64,000 nt of DNA from Odobenus rosmarus divergens (GCF_000321225.1 NW_004450302.1:84320-148319), one strand, 5' to 3'. Numbered from the stretch's first letter, positions 10,976 through 23,795 are shown. A program made the numbers and translations. Notes: generated from the sequence alone by a model not told the origin.

Positions 10976-11996
10976 TATTAAAGAAAGTTCTATAACTATT
11001 ACTCCCACACTGATTTAGTCAGGGAATCTTCCATTTATTTATTACTGACTAACATCCTGTAACACTGGTATTCCTCAAAATATACTTTGGAAAATGATGA
11101 AAAGGAATTTCAACTAATGTTTCTATAACATCTATACAGTTGTTTCATGTATTGTTAAGTAGAAAATAAATATTCATTACAGGAATGGATTTAAACAAGC
11201 ATGATACTGACATTCACTATGCCCATTCTTACACACAATGAGTCTAAAACATGTTCAACACTCTATGTCCCTCATATACCACTCTCTTATCTTCCAACAG
11301 ATTAGGAAGACTTAGGTTGGATGCACCTTTGACTTAGAAGGCTTCAGCTTGGAGGCACCAAAAGAGCCAGGTTGACATTCAGAGAGAAGATCTTATTACT
11401 TGATTTAGAATAAAAAGTTGGGGATATTCAACTGGTTGGTATATCAACCACGTCTTATCACTCAGGAACCTAAGTAAGGCAGAGGCAACTGAATTAGAGA
11501 ACTATTTAAAATGGATTTTTAAGGAATTGAGAGACACCCCAAAATTTATAGTAAAAAACCCAGAACCTTGATCTCTTAAAGAAAAATAACTCAAATATTA
11601 GTATCTATAAACAGAAGGCAAACATGCAATAATAAGAGACAAACACATCCTTTCTTCTTATGGTATCATTTGGTCTGGGCTCCGTCGCTTAAATGAAGTA
11701 ATGAAAACCAAAGAGAATACGCATAGTAATAAAATAGTTTTAAATGTAAAGTTACTGGCATTCTTTTCTCAAAGAAGACCACAGATGGGGATATCCAGCA
11801 TTTAAACAGGACAGAAAATCTACCATCACAAATGATTAAAACTTCTTACTCTATTAGAACCAATCAAGAAGAATTGGATTTAAGTGGTAGGAGGAAATAA
11901 TTTTATTTTCTTGACTTATTTAGGGAAGATAAGGGAATATTCAGATTAATCTGTGGCAGAAAAATAGAATTCTCAAATTTTAAATGTCATACCTTA
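10976..11996. other. Intergenic, nothing recognised
   Basis: AT-rich DNA without a convincing coding frame or a repeat I can name. Confidence 0.5.
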
Positions 11997-12383
11997 TGTG
12001 ATGGTTTAATCTTATGTATCAACTTGACTTGTTTAAGGGATCCCTAAATAGCTGCTAAAACATTATTCCTGGGTGTGTCTGTGAAGGTGTTTACAGAAGG
12101 AATTAGCATGTGAATCTGTAGAATGAGTAAAGAACATTGCCTTCACCAATGTGAGTGGGCATCATCCAATCCATTGAGCCCCAAATAGAACAAAAAGGCA
12201 GAAAAGGTGAACTGTTCTATGGCTCAAGCTGGGACATTCATCTTCTCCTGCCCTCAGACTTCAGTGCTCCTGGTGGGACTTCTTAGGCTCCATATTTGTG
12301 TGAGCCAATCCCTCACAATAAATCTCTACCTATTTATATATATCTTACTGGTTCTGTTTCTCTGGAGAACTCTGGCTAACACA
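11997..12383 (+). mobile_element. Solo LTR (ERVL-like, family not resolved)
   Basis: It begins TGTGATGGTT and ends GGCTAACACA, contains 'aataaatctctacctattta' as a candidate polyadenylation region near the 3' end, and carries the 'tggttctgtttctctggaga' segment common to a widespread mammalian LTR. Flanks 'cctta' and 'cctaa' may be a decayed 5-bp target duplication. No internal retroviral sequence is attached. Confidence 0.65.
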
Positions 12384-13419
12384 CCTAATAATTCTCTGAG
12401 GGCAACTAAAGACCAGAAACATGAAAACTGAATTAAGTTTTGCACCAAGGGAGATGCTGTAAACAGTGCCACATCAGAAAAGCCAGAAACGGAGAACTAA
12501 CAGACAACACTACTATCTCCAGGGCCCTTATCAGGAGGTATTTCAACTCCTCAAACATATGAACTTTTTTGCAAGGGGAGATAAATGTTTTTATTATTTA
12601 CCATTTATCAAAATCAAATATTCTACTGAATTTAAATATGAATTAAATAGCTCCTGAGATTGTAATGGTGATAAATCTACATATTCCAAATATCCACAGT
12701 AAAAATAAATTAGCTAATCAAAGAATCTGTGATATCAGATTTGCTTAAGGAGAGGAAGCAAAAAGTTCACATACCTTTTAACTCACATTTGACATGGGAT
12801 TTGAAAATGTCTTAATTCTGATTTGGGAAGAGTTATGATCTTAACTCAAAGCTGTCATTTCTGGAGAAGCAGAATACTGGTATTCTGGTTCAAACTCTGT
12901 ATTTTAACTTCCATTTCCCTATAATAGAATCCATACTCAACAAAGGCCAAGTCACCTTTCATTGTACCTACACAAAAGCTTCATCTTCATCCTCATCAGT
13001 TGTTTCATTCAAATTATATTAACTTTCAGCGAGTTGGACTAGTTTCTAATATGTACAGTCAACTGCATACAGCAGATCTAACACACCATAATGTGTCACA
13101 TGCTCCAGTGTTAATACACTGGGTATGATTTTTATGCAGTTAAAGACATTTAAATCTAGAAGACATCCTAATATCAAAGTTTAGATGAAGTCACAAGTCA
13201 AATGGATTAACCTTTTTAGCACCTGAGATTTTCTCGAGGTGTGATTATGGAGTTAAAAAAAAATTTCCAGAGAAGTCCTAATAGTGTTATTACTCATCCA
13301 AAGCTCTGCCTTTCTTCCTTTGACTCTAAAAAAGTTTGAAAGTGGACAAATTTTTACATCTTTCTTTTACCCTTTGATTTGCTCTAGAACAATTGCTTAC
13401 ATGGAAAACAGAGTACTGA
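12384..13419. other. Intergenic, nothing recognised
   Basis: AT-rich sequence. The small frames at 12466-12657 and 13326-13713 lack any recognisable composition or motif. Confidence 0.5.
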
Positions 13420-13640
13420 CTGTAGTGGTTGAAAGAGTTTACACTGGAGTCAGATGATGTGGGTTCAAATTTCAGATTCACCACTTGCTCCTGTGAACCT
13501 GGGCAAGAGATGTAAATCTGTTTGAGGCTTGGTTTCATGGAAGTAGCTATAGGCATGGCTCATAGGACTGCAGTAAAAATTAAATGAACTGATACATGCA
13601 AAGTAGTGAGAACCATTTAAGCACCTAAGTGCTCCAGAAA
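13420..13640 (+). repeat. MIR SINE
   Basis: It follows the MIR order: 'gtggttgaaagagtttacac', 'tgtgggttcaaatttcagat', 'ccacttgctcctgtgaacct' and 'aaattaaatgaactgataca'. Confidence 0.75.
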
Positions 13641-14120
13641 TTGTGATCAGTAACAATCCATCCACGTTTCTCAGTCCCCCAAAAAAGCATCCCTTTCTGG
13701 CCAGCTGGATCACTTTGCTTCATAGCCAAATTGAAGATGAAAAAGATAAAGGGGCAGTGGTTGACATTGGAGCCATGTTGCTGGGAATTAAACTGTCATG
13801 TAAGACCCAAGGGCCCGATTCTCAGGGTCAACACTGAGTAATACTGACACTCCTTAAAGGTGAGGCATCAATTATTTGTAGGCGATGACCAAATTTTAAC
13901 AAATATGGGGGATTATGGGTTATGTACCAAATGAATGCCAATGACTACTTAACTGTGGTAAAGAATCTTAATTGAAGACCAAATAAAATGAACTTACAAA
14001 GGCTTTCAGAGGTTGAACAAATAACTCAGGAATAGGGCAATTATTATTCAGAGACAGATTATTTATACACAAACAAGGAAGAGATTTTGAGAATTATGTA
14101 AATCATAGCTAGTCAAGGCT
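13641..14120. other. KRTAP1 copy B 5' flank
   Basis: No gene or repeat recognised. The segment 'aacaaataactcaggaatag' near 14020 resembles the sequence at the corresponding place upstream of copy C ('aacaactcagggatcag'). Confidence 0.5.
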
Positions 14121-14128
14121 TATAAAAG
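14121..14128 (+). promoter_or_regulatory. TATA box of KRTAP1 gene B
   Basis: 'tataaaag' lies 81 bp upstream of the ATG at 14202. An in-frame ATG at 14136 is only 8 bp past the box, so it is probably upstream of transcription start and is not the initiator. Confidence 0.8.
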
Positions 14129-14201
14129 GCCCAATGTGGAAGTCACCACCAAAACTCAAAAACTTCTCTTAGCAACCCAACTCTCAACCCAGCTCCTGAC
14201 C

Positions 14202-14600
14202 ATGGCCTGCTGCTCCACTAGCTTCTGTGGATTTCCCACCTGCTCCACCAGTGGGAACTGTGGCTCCAGCTGCTGCCAACCCAGCTGTTGCCAGACCAGC
14301 TGTTGCCAGCCAACCTACTGCCAGCCCAGCTGCGGTGGGACCAGCTGTGGCACTGGTGGTGGCCAGGAGGGTGGCTGCGGAGCTATGAGCTGCCGAGTCA
14401 GGTGGTGCCGCCCTGACTGCCGCGTGGAGGACACCTGCCTGCCCCCTTGCTGTGTGGTGAGCTGCACGCCCCCAACCTGCTGCCAGCTGCACCATGCCCA
14501 GGCCCCCTGCTGCCGCCCATCCTACTGTGGACAGTCCTGCTGCCGCCCAGCCTGCTGCTGCTACTGCTGCCAGCCCACCTGTTGTCAGCCCACCTGCTGA
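14202..14600 (+). CDS. KRTAP1-3: Keratin-associated protein 1 family, copy B
   Basis: Intronless, 132 residues. It has the same architecture as the other two KRTAP1 genes: MACCSTSFCGFPTCSTSG, short pentapeptide block, Gly-rich linker, RWCRPDCRVEDTCLPPCC block and CCQPTCCQPTC end. The open frame extends to 14136, but I chose 14202 because it matches the paralogs and the upstream ATG sits next to the TATA box. It differs from copy C by a few substitutions in the pentapeptide block, including CQPSC for CQPSG and a Tyr in place of a Cys. From 14318 to just past the stop it looks identical to the other two. No canonical AATAAA is close downstream; ATTAAA at 14984-14989 is a weak candidate. The symbol is positional only. 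Confidence 0.95.
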   Translation: MACCSTSFCGFPTCSTSGNCGSSCCQPSCCQTSCCQPTYCQPSCGGTSCGTGGGQEGGCGAMSCRVRWCRPDCRVEDTCLPPCCVVSCTPPTCCQLHHAQAPCCRPSYCGQSCCRPACCCYCCQPTCCQPTC

Positions 14601-14605
14601 AAGCC

Positions 14606-15710
14606 AGGCTGCTGATTTTGGATTCAAAGTTTCAGCTTCCAAATCAATTCATGAACTAATTATCTCTTCCACCATCCATGGAGCACTAACAAATTCTTGA
14701 ACTTTTATTTGGTTTTTGTTTTGGGGGATACCAAATATTTGGGCCTCACAGACCTATCTGATTCCATTCAATTCTGGAAAGACCTTGATTTCCCCAGTGA
14801 GGTTGCCAAAATACAAATTTAACTCAAGAAATTGCCTTCAGGATGCATTTCAATCTACTCTGTGACTCAGTGCCCCCGATGCTGCAGAAGAATCATCTGT
14901 CCTTTTCAGATATGTTCACCTCCTATACTCCACCATTCTGCAAACTGCACTTTTTATGAAAGGGGAATAATATACCAAGGTCTATTAAATTATATCTATT
15001 TGGTGCAGCAAACATATCTCTTTTTCTTCATCGAGTGTGTTCATGATATATGTTTCATAAAAAGTCACAAAAGATTTTAGTCTGTTTTTGTTATCCCACA
15101 CTGCTTTCTAGGAAATTTGGCCACATCTAAAGGAGGTTAATCCCCATAAAAAAATACAGCAAAGGCAGTTACACAGGGCTTCAGAAGTGGCACAGTCTCT
15201 ATTTCCATATCCTGACCTCACAAAGTGCTTTCATAACCAGAATGTTATAGAAGTCAGGAAGCAACTCTGAATCCAGAGCCAGAATATGATGTATTTTTTT
15301 CAAGTCTGTTAGAAGAATGCTCTTTCAGGCCATCTTCAAACTGTGGGAACATATGCTAATATATTATACTCTTCCACTTATACATAGCCTTGCAGAGTAA
15401 AGCAAGAGAGCTACAAGTTGGGGAAGGCTCTCTGAGGAAATATGCTTTTGGTTAGATGGAGAATTCTACTTTTTTTTTCCCCATTTCTAAAATGGAAGTG
15501 AAGATAATAACATAACTAATTTGGTTTAAAATTTTCACTTAGAAATACATATATTTATTATACATACACATGCATTTATACATAATAAACAATGAAGGAA
15601 AAAATAATATACAATGAACTTATACATATTTAAACAGAGCATCAAGAAATGCTTCATAAACCTGGGTAGTTTTTGGAAGGATCAGGATTAATTTGTGGTT
15701 TCTTGGACTT
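14606..15710. other. KRTAP1 copy B 3' flank
   Basis: The first ~150 bp are recognisably related to the 3' flank of copy C (both have 'gttttggggg' followed by a 'taccaa' element) but clearly diverged. The remainder is AT-rich with nothing recognised. Confidence 0.5.
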
Positions 15711-15725
15711 AGAACTGGAGGGAGC

Positions 15726-15956
15726 CAGGGGCTCCTGGGTGGTTCAGTCAGTTGAGTGACCGACTCTTGGTTTCAGCTCAGGTTGTGATCTCAGGGTCAT
15801 GGGACTGAGCCCTGCATCAGGCTCCAGGCTCAGCTCAGAGCTGAGTCCTGCTTAGGACTCTTTCTCCTCCTTCTGCCCCTCCCCCCTGCTTAGTCGGTCA
15901 GTGTCACTCTCTCCCCCCACCCTCTCTTCTCCCTCTAAAATAAATAAATAAATCTT
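15726..15956 (+). mobile_element. Carnivore SINE carrying a LINE-1 in its tail
   Basis: Complete Can-SINE head ('ggggctcctgggtggttcag') through a CT-rich stretch to 'aaataaataaataaatctt'. The 5' target duplication 'agaactggagggagc' is at 15711-15725; its partner is at 21892-21906, beyond the LINE-1. The SINE tail therefore continues at 21866-21891. Confidence 0.95.
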
Positions 15957-16817
15957 GGAGAGAAAAGATGGCGGAGGAGTAGGGGACCCTATTCCAACCA
16001 GTCCCTGGAATTGAGCTGGGTATCAACCAGACCACTCTGAACACCCACAAAATCAGCCTGAGATGTAAGAAGATCTGGATCTCTACAAAACAGAATATCA
16101 CAGGTGGTTGGTTTCGAGGTACGAAGCAGGGAGCCATGATTCCACAAGCAGATATTGGAGGATAAACGGTAGTGGGAGGGAGTCTGGCTGTGGGGATCTG
16201 ACACCGCCAGTGAGCGATAGCCTCCTGCTCTGGGGATGGGGCACAGACTCACAGACCTGTAGCGGTGGGAAAGGACTTTAGATGGAAACCAGAGTGGTGG
16301 GGCCATGCATGGGAACTTGGGGCGGCTGGCGGTTTTAGAAGCACAAAGGACAGAGACAAGCCTGGACCTGGAGGCAAGGACTGGGAGAGCTGTGGAGGAG
16401 CCCGCGACCCAGGATGCTGCAGTTTATAGCAACACGGACAGAAATGGAGATAGTGTGGCCTAGAGAGCTCACTGAAGAACAGATTGAGATCTCTCTGCTC
16501 TGAGGCAGAGGGTTGGAAACGGTCTCTTCTGCTCTGACTCTCAGAAGAGACACGGAAAGCCACCAGGGAAAGCCACCAGAGAGCAAAAGCCCCAAAAAAC
16601 CGGTTCCCACTGAGCCCATCCCCTGCCACAGGGGGGCAGGGCAACTCTGCCCAGACAGGGTTGCCTGAGTAACAGTGCAGCAGGCCCCTCCCCCAGAAGA
16701 CAGGCTGGGAAAACAAGAGGCTAGCAACCCTAAGGTCCCTAAAAAACAGGTGCATCTTGCTTGGGTTCTGGTCAATAATTTGGACTCTATACATTCCCTC
16801 AACCACCCATCAACAGA

Positions 16818-17707
16818 ATGACTAGGAGGAGGCACCCCCAAAATAGGAAAGACTCAGAGATTATGACTTATGCCACAGATTTACAAATGGATTCAGATAT
16901 AACCAAGATGTTGGAGATGGAATTCAGGCTAGCAATTGTGAAGACAATAGCTAGAGTGGAGAAATCAATTAATGGCAACATGGAGTCTCTAAGGGCAGAA
17001 ATGAAAGCTGAATTGGCAGAACTTAAAAATGCTATCAATAAGATCCAATCGAATCTAGATAATCTAAGAGCTAGGGTAAGTGAGGCAGAAGAACAAATTA
17101 GTGACCTGGAAGACAATTTAATAGATAAAAAGGGAAAAGAGGAGGGCAGGGTAAAACAACTCAGATTCCATGAAAATAGAATCAGAGAAGTAAGTGACAC
17201 CAGGAAGCATTCCAATGTCAGAATTATTGGAATCCCGGAGGGGCTGGAGAGAGAGAGGACTAAAAGATATATTTGAGCAAATTGTAGCTGAGAACTTCCC
17301 TAATCTGGGGAATGAAACAAACATTTGTGTCCTAGAGGCAGAGAGGACTCCTCCCAAGATCAAGGAAAACAGGCCAACACCCTGGCATGTGATAGTAAAA
17401 CTCACAAATCTTAGAACCAAGGAAACCATCTTAAGGGCAGTTAAGGGGAAGAGATTCCTTATGTACAGAGGGAGGAATATCAGAATAATGTCAGACCTAT
17501 CCACAGAGACCTGGTAAGCCAGAAAGGCCTGGCAAGATGTATTCAGAGTACTAAACGAGAAGAACATGCAGCCAAGAACACTTTATCTGGCAAGGCTATC
17601 ATTTAGAATGGATGGAGAGATGTAGAGCTTCCAAGAGCAACAGGCTCTTGGAAGAATATGTGACCACTAAGCCAGCCCTGCAAGAAATATTAAGGGGGGT
17701 TCTATAA
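16818..17707 (+). pseudogene. LINE-1 ORF1 remnant (RNA-binding protein)
   Basis: The frame from 16818 encodes a basic N terminus (MTRRRHPQNRKDSE) and a long coiled coil (around LAELKNAINKIQSNLDNLRA). A frameshift in the overlap 17194-17276 moves the frame to one that encodes the RRM-like part (PPKIKENRPTPWHVIVKL, RAVKGKRFLMYRGR). That frame stops at 17515-17517, but ORF1-like sequence continues to a stop at 17705-17707. ORF1p normally trimerises and coats L1 RNA; this copy is disrupted. Confidence 0.85.
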
Positions 17708-17789
17708 AAGGAGAAAGACCCCAAGAGTGATATACAACAGAAATTTACAGGGACAATCTATAGAAACAAGGTCTTCACAGGCAACATGA

Positions 17790-20700
17790 TGACAAGAAAT
17801 TCGTATCTTTCAATAATCTCTCAACATGAACGGCCTAAATGCTCCCATAAAATGGCACAGGGTTGCAGACTGGATAAAAAGACAGGACCCATCCAGATGC
17901 TGTCTATAAGAGACTCATTTTGAACCTAAAGATCCATCCAGACTGAAAGTGAAGGGGTGGAGGCAGACCTCAAAAGAAAGCTGGGGTAGCAATTCTTATA
18001 TCAGACAAATTCGATTTTAAAGACTGTAGTTAGAGACACAGAAGGAGACTATAGCATTCTTAAAGGGTCTATCCAACAAGAAGATCTAACAATTGTAAAT
18101 ATCTATGCCCCAACATGGGAGCAGCCATCTACATAAGCGAACTGTTAACCAAAATAAAGAGTCATATTGATAACAATACGTTAATTGTAGGAGACCTCAA
18201 TACTCCACTCTCAGCAATAGACAGATCATCTAAGCAGAAAATCAACAAAGAAACAAGAGCTTTGAATGACACACTGGACCAGATGGACCTCAGAAATATA
18301 TACAAAATATTCCACCCTAAAACAACAGAATACTCATTCTTCTCAAGCGCACATGGAACTTTCTCCAGAATAGACCACATACTGGGTCACAAATCAGGTC
18401 TCAACCGATACCAAAAGATTGAGATTATTCCCTGAATATTCTCAGACCATAATGCTTTAAAACTGGAACTCAATCACAAGAAAAAATTTGGAAGAAATTC
18501 AAAAACTTGGAAGCTGAAGACCACTCTGCTCATGAATGTTTGGGTCAACCAGGAAATCAAAGAAGAACTTAAACAATTCATGGAAACCAATGAGAACAAA
18601 AACATATCAGTCCAAAACCTATGGGATACTGCAAAGGTGGTCCTAAGGGGGAAATACATAGCTATCCATGCCTCACTCAAAAAAAATATATATATAAAAA
18701 TCCTGAATTCACCAACTAACTCTACACCTTAAAGAACTAGAGAAAAAGCAACAAATGATGCCTAAGCCATGCATTAGAAGAGAAATAATTAAGATTAGAG
18801 CAGAGATCAATGGATTAGAAACCAGAAACACAGTAGATCAGATCAACGGAACTAGAAGCTGGTTCTTTGAAAGAATTAATAAGATCGATAAACCACTGGC
18901 CAGACTTATCCAAAAGAAAAAAGAAGGACCCAAATTAATAAAATTATGAATGAAAGGGGAGAGATCATGACTAACAACAAGGAAATAGAAAAAATTATTA
19001 GAAATTACTATCAACAGCTATATGCCAATAAACTGAGCAATCTGGATGAAATGGATTCCTTCCTGGAAACCAATAAGCTGCCAAGACTGAAACAGGAAGA
19101 AATTGACAACCTGAATAGGACAATAATCAGTACCGCGATTGAAGAAGTGATCAAAAACCTCCCAAAAAACAAGAGTCCAGGGCCTGATGGATTCCCTGAG
19201 GAATTCTACCAAACATTCAAAGAAGAAATAATACCTATTCTCCTGAAGCTGTTTCAAAAAATAGAAACAGAAGGAAAGCTTCCAGACTCATTCTGTGAGG
19301 TCAGGATTACCTTAATCCCCAAACCAGGCAAAGACCCCATCAAAAAGAAGAATTTCAGACTGATATCCCTGAATATGGATTCCAAAATTCTCAAAAAAAA
19401 AAAAAAAATCCTAGCTAATAGGATCCAACAATACATTAAAAGGATCATCCACCACGACCAAGTGGGATTTATCCCCGGGATACAAGGGTGGTTCAACATT
19501 CACAAATCAATCAGTGTGATAGAACACATTAAAAAGAGGAGAGAGAAGAACCATATGGTCCTCTCAATTGATGCAGAAAAAGCATTTGACAAAATACAAC
19601 ATCCTTTCCTGATTAAAACTCTTCAGAGTATAGGGATAGAGGGAACATTCCTCAAGTTCATAAAATCCATCTATGAAAAACCCACAGCAAATATCATCCT
19701 TAATGGGGAAAAGCTGAGAGCCTTTCCCTTAAGATCAGGAACACGTCAAGGATGTCCACTCTTGCCACTATTGTTCAACATAGTACTAGAAGTCCTAGCA
19801 ACAGCAATCAGACAACAGAAAGAAATGAAAGGTATTCGAATTGGCAAAGAAGAAGTCAAACTCTTTCTCTTCACAGATGACATGATACTTTATGTGGAAA
19901 ACCCAAAAGCCTCCACCCCCAAATTACTAGAACTCATACAGCAATTCAGTAATGTGGCAGGATACAAAATCAATGCACAGAAATCAGTTGCTTTCTTATA
20001 CACTAACAATGCAACTGTAGAAAGAGAAATTAGAGAAATGATTCCATTTACAATAGCACCAAAAACCATAAGATAACTTGGAATAAACCTAACCAAAAAG
20101 GTAAAGGATCTATAGGAACTACAGAACACTCATGAAAGAAATTGAAGAAGACACAAAAAGATGGAAAAACATTCCATGCTCATGGATCAGAAGAATAAAC
20201 ATTGTTAAAATGTCCAGAGCAATCTATACCTTCAATGCCATCCCAATCAAAATTCCAATGACATTTTTCAAAGTGCTGGAAGAAACAATCCTAAAATTTG
20301 TATGGAATCAGAAAAGACCCCGAATCGCCAAGGAAATGTTGAAAAAGAAAAACAAAGTTGGGGGCATCATGTTGCCCGATTTCAAGCTATATTACAAAGC
20401 AGTGATCACCAAGACAGCATGGTACTGGCACAAAAACAGACATATAGACAAATGGAACAGAACAGAGAGCCCAGTTATGGACCCTCAACTCTATGGTCAA
20501 ATAATCTTCAACAAAGCAGGGGAAAAAATGCAATGGAAAAAAAGTCTCTTTAATAAATGGTGCTGGGAAAATTGGACAGCCACATGCAGAAGAATGAAAC
20601 TTGACCATTCTCTAACACCACACACAAAGATAAACTCAAAATGGATGAAAGACCTCAGTGTGAGACAGGAATCCATCAAAATCCTAGAGGAGAACATAGG

Positions 20701-21674
20701 CAGTAACCTCTTTGACATCGGCCACAGCAACTTCTTTCAAGATACATCTCCAAAAGCTAGTGAAACAAAAGCAAAAATGAACGTTTGGGACTTCATCAAG
20801 ATAAAAAGCTTCTGCATAGCAAAGGAAACAGTCAACAAAACAAAGAGACAACTCACAGAATGGGAGAAGATATTTGCAAATGACACTACAGATAAAGGGC
20901 TGGTATCCAAGATCTATAAAGAACTTCTCAAACTCAACACCCAAAAAACAAATAATCAAGTCAAAAAATGGGCAGAAGACATGAACAGACACTTCTCTGA
21001 AGAAGACAAATGGCTAACAGACACATGAAAAAATGTTCATCATTAGTTATCATGGAAATTCAAATCAAACCACATTGAGATACCACCTTACACCAGTTAG
21101 AATAGCAAAAATGGACAAGGCAAGAAACAACAAATGTTGGAGAGGCTGTGGAGAAAGAGGAACCCTCTTACACTGTTGGTGGGAATGCAAGTTGGTATAG
21201 CCATTTTGGAAAACAGTGTGGAGGTTCCTCAAAAAATTAAAAATAGAGCTACCCTATGACTCAGCAATTGCACTACTGGGTATTTACCCCAAAGACACAG
21301 ATGTAGTGAAAAGAAGGGCCATATGCACCCCAATGTTCATGGCAGCAATGTCCGCAATAGCCAAACTGTGGAAAGGGCTGAGATGCCCTTCAACAGATGA
21401 ATGGATAAAGAAGATGTGGTCCATATATACAATGGAATATTACTCAGCCATCAGAAAGGATGAATATCCAACTTTTACATCAACATGGATGGGACTGGAG
21501 GAGATGATGCTAAGTCAAATAAGTCAAGCAGAGAAAGTCAATTCATATGGTTTCACTTATGGGTGGAGTATAAGGAATAGCATGGAGGACATTAAGAGAA
21601 GGAAGGGAAAAATGAAGGGGGGGAAATCGGAGGAAGAGATGAACCATGAGAGACTATGGACTCTGAGAAACTGA
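17790..21674 (+). pseudogene. LINE-1 ORF2 remnant (endonuclease / reverse transcriptase)
   Basis: The endonuclease part (17790-18440) is short and interrupted; a piece around 17960 appears deleted. The RT lies mainly at 18946-20076, with [15 protein letters not shown] and the catalytic FTDD at 19870-19881 (L1 usually has FADD). The C-terminal part is in 20132-21028 and 21216-21674 and includes a Cys-rich [14 protein letters not shown] motif, read across a stop. At least three frame breaks make it a pseudogene. Confidence 0.9.
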
Positions 21675-21865
21675 GGGTTTTAGAGGGAGGGGAGTGGGGG
21701 GATGGGTTAGCCCAGTGATGGGTATTAAGAAGGGCACGTACTGCATGAAGCACTGGGTGTTATACGAAAACAATGAATCGTGGATCACCACATCAAAAAC
21801 TAATGATGTATTGTATGGTGACTAACATAATCAAAAAATTTTTAAAAATAAAAAATAAATTTTTT

Positions 21866-21891
21866 AATAAATAAATAACCTTTTAAAAAAA
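21866..21891 (+). mobile_element. Remainder of the SINE tail after the nested LINE-1
   Basis: 'aataaataaataacctttt' plus an A run, followed directly by the 15-bp SINE target duplication at 21892-21906. Confidence 0.8.
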
Positions 21892-21946
21892 AGAACTGGA
21901 GGGAGCTGAAGATAATTCTTTTTTATTAAAAATATTACTTTGGTTA

Positions 21947-21986
21947 AGATTATAGTGCTTTAATAAAAAAAGATTATAGTGCTTTA
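21947..21986 (+). repeat. Small tandem duplication
   Basis: The 16-mer 'agattatagtgcttta' at 21947-21962 is repeated at 21971-21986 (24-bp period). Confidence 0.8.
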
Positions 21987-22760
21987 TTCATTAAAGAGTT
22001 AATGAAAATCAAGAAATTATAAAGCATGAATAAAGGATAACATGTAAGCAAAGAATCAGTTTCCCCAACACTTCCTCTAGAGACCTAATCCAACCCAGAA
22101 GACACCCTTGGACAACAGAACAAAAATGGAAACACGTTTTGTCCTCTTGTTCCTTTGATTTTAACTACTGAACACTTTCAGGTATCACTACCTAAGAGCT
22201 CCTACTGAGAAAAAAGTATAAAATAAAATGACAAGTGACTTGGGTAAAATGCAAAATTGGCTCTTTATCATTACAATACACTATCATTCATTCCTTTCTT
22301 GATTCAACAAGCATTTACTGAGTGCCTACATTCAAGATTGCGCAGAAGGCACTGCGTAGAATACCAAAATGAATCAGACATGGCAGATCATACCCTTAAG
22401 GAATGAATGATCTGGTAGAGTAATTACATAATTTTAGCCCTGGAGTGTCCGAGAGATCATCTCATTTTACAGACGAATAAAACAATGTTCAGGGAAATCA
22501 AGTGACTTTTCTGAGGTCACAGAATCACTTAATGGTAGAACCGGTTTAAGAAAACTGTTTAGTTTAGTTAGCTTAATTTAATTCTCATAATCACCTAAAG
22601 CTGGACTCCTTTAAAGTCCCTTTTAGCTTAAAATTCTCTGATTTTTTTTTTAATTCAAAAGCACAAACTAAAAACAATTGAGGATTTATCAATAGGGGGA
22701 TGTGAACAGAGTATGGTATGATCATATTCTGGAATACTGCATAGTTTTTAAAAGAATGAC
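21987..22760. other. Intergenic with MIR-like relic
   Basis: No gene. Around 22310-22560 the sequence resembles an antisense MIR ('catttactgagtgcctac', 'cattttacagacgaataaa'). Confidence 0.5.
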
Positions 22761-23795
22761 TAATACATATGGGATAGGCCAAAAATTAGATAACCTAGAT
22801 AAAATGGATAAATTCCTAGAATCACATAATCTATCAAAACTGAATCAGGAAGAAATAGAAAATCTGAACAGATTTATAATTAGCAAGGAGATTAAATCAG
22901 TAATAATAATAATAAAAAAAAAACCTCCCAACAAATAAAATCCCAGTACCAGAAGCTTCACTGGTAAATCCTACCAAACATTTAAAGAAAAGTTAAAATC
23001 AATCATCCTCTAATTCTTCCAACAAATTAATGAGGAGGGAACACTTTCAAACTCACTTTATGAGGCTAGCATTATCCTGATACCAAAGCCAAAGACACTA
23101 CAGAAAACTAGAGACCAATATCCCTGATGAATATTCAACAAAATACTATCAAACAGAATTCAACAGTACATTAAAAAGGTTACACACCACGACCTAATGG
23201 GATATTATCCTAGAATGCAAGGATGGTTCAACAGAAAAAAAATCAGTGCAATATATCACATAACAGAATAAAGGGGGGAAAACACATGGTTATCTCAATA
23301 GATGGAGAAAAGAATTTGATGAAATTCAACACTCTTTCATAACAAAAAAAAAAAAAAAACAGAAAACAAAACACTCAACAAACTAGGAATAGAAGGAAAC
23401 TATGTCAGTCTAATAAAAGCCAAATAGGAAAGCCCACACTAACATCATACTCAGTGGTAAAAGACTGAAAGCTTTTCCCCTAAGATTAGGAAAAAGAGAA
23501 GGGTGCCCACTTTTATCTATTCTCTTTATCATAGTACTAGAAGTCCCAGGTAGAGCAATTAGGCAAGAAAAAGAAGTAAACGGCATCCAAATAAGAAAGA
23601 AAAAAGTAAAATTGTCCCTACTTGCAGAAGACATGATATGATATAGAGAAAATCCTAAGGACTCCACAAAAAGAAAAAGAATAAGAAAATGGTTAAACTA
23701 AACAAATTCAGTAGACTTGTAGGATACAAAAATCAACATACAAATCAGCTGCATTTCTATATACTAACAACAATCTATCAGAAAGAGAAATTAAG
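22761..23795 (+). mobile_element. Old LINE-1 ORF2, left part
   Basis: L1 RT-region sequence with many stops: 'ttagataacctagataaaat', 'aaaccatgcaaggatggttc'-like region near 23210 and 'gtactagaagtcccaggt'. It is interrupted by a SINE with duplication 'agagaaattaag' at 23784-23795. Confidence 0.85.

Larger units (their letters stand above)
15957..21865 (+). mobile_element. Near full-length LINE-1, broken
   Basis: About 5.9 kb, from a 5'UTR beginning 'agaaaagatggcggaggag' to a carnivore-type 3'UTR and A-rich tail. It contains ORF1 (16818 to about 17707) and ORF2 (about 17790-21674), both broken by frameshifts, stops and small deletions, so it cannot move by itself. It is inserted in the tail of the SINE at 15726; copies of an 'aataaataaataa...ctt' sequence flank it on both sides. 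Confidence 0.95.

Noticed and set aside
16249..16841. Minus-strand ORFs of 185 and 168 residues
   Set aside because: They are antisense to the LINE-1 5'UTR and have no recognisable domain.
19870..19881. FTDD instead of FADD in the LINE-1 RT as a possible functional variant
   Set aside because: The element has several frame breaks, so a single substitution in the motif is most likely neutral decay.
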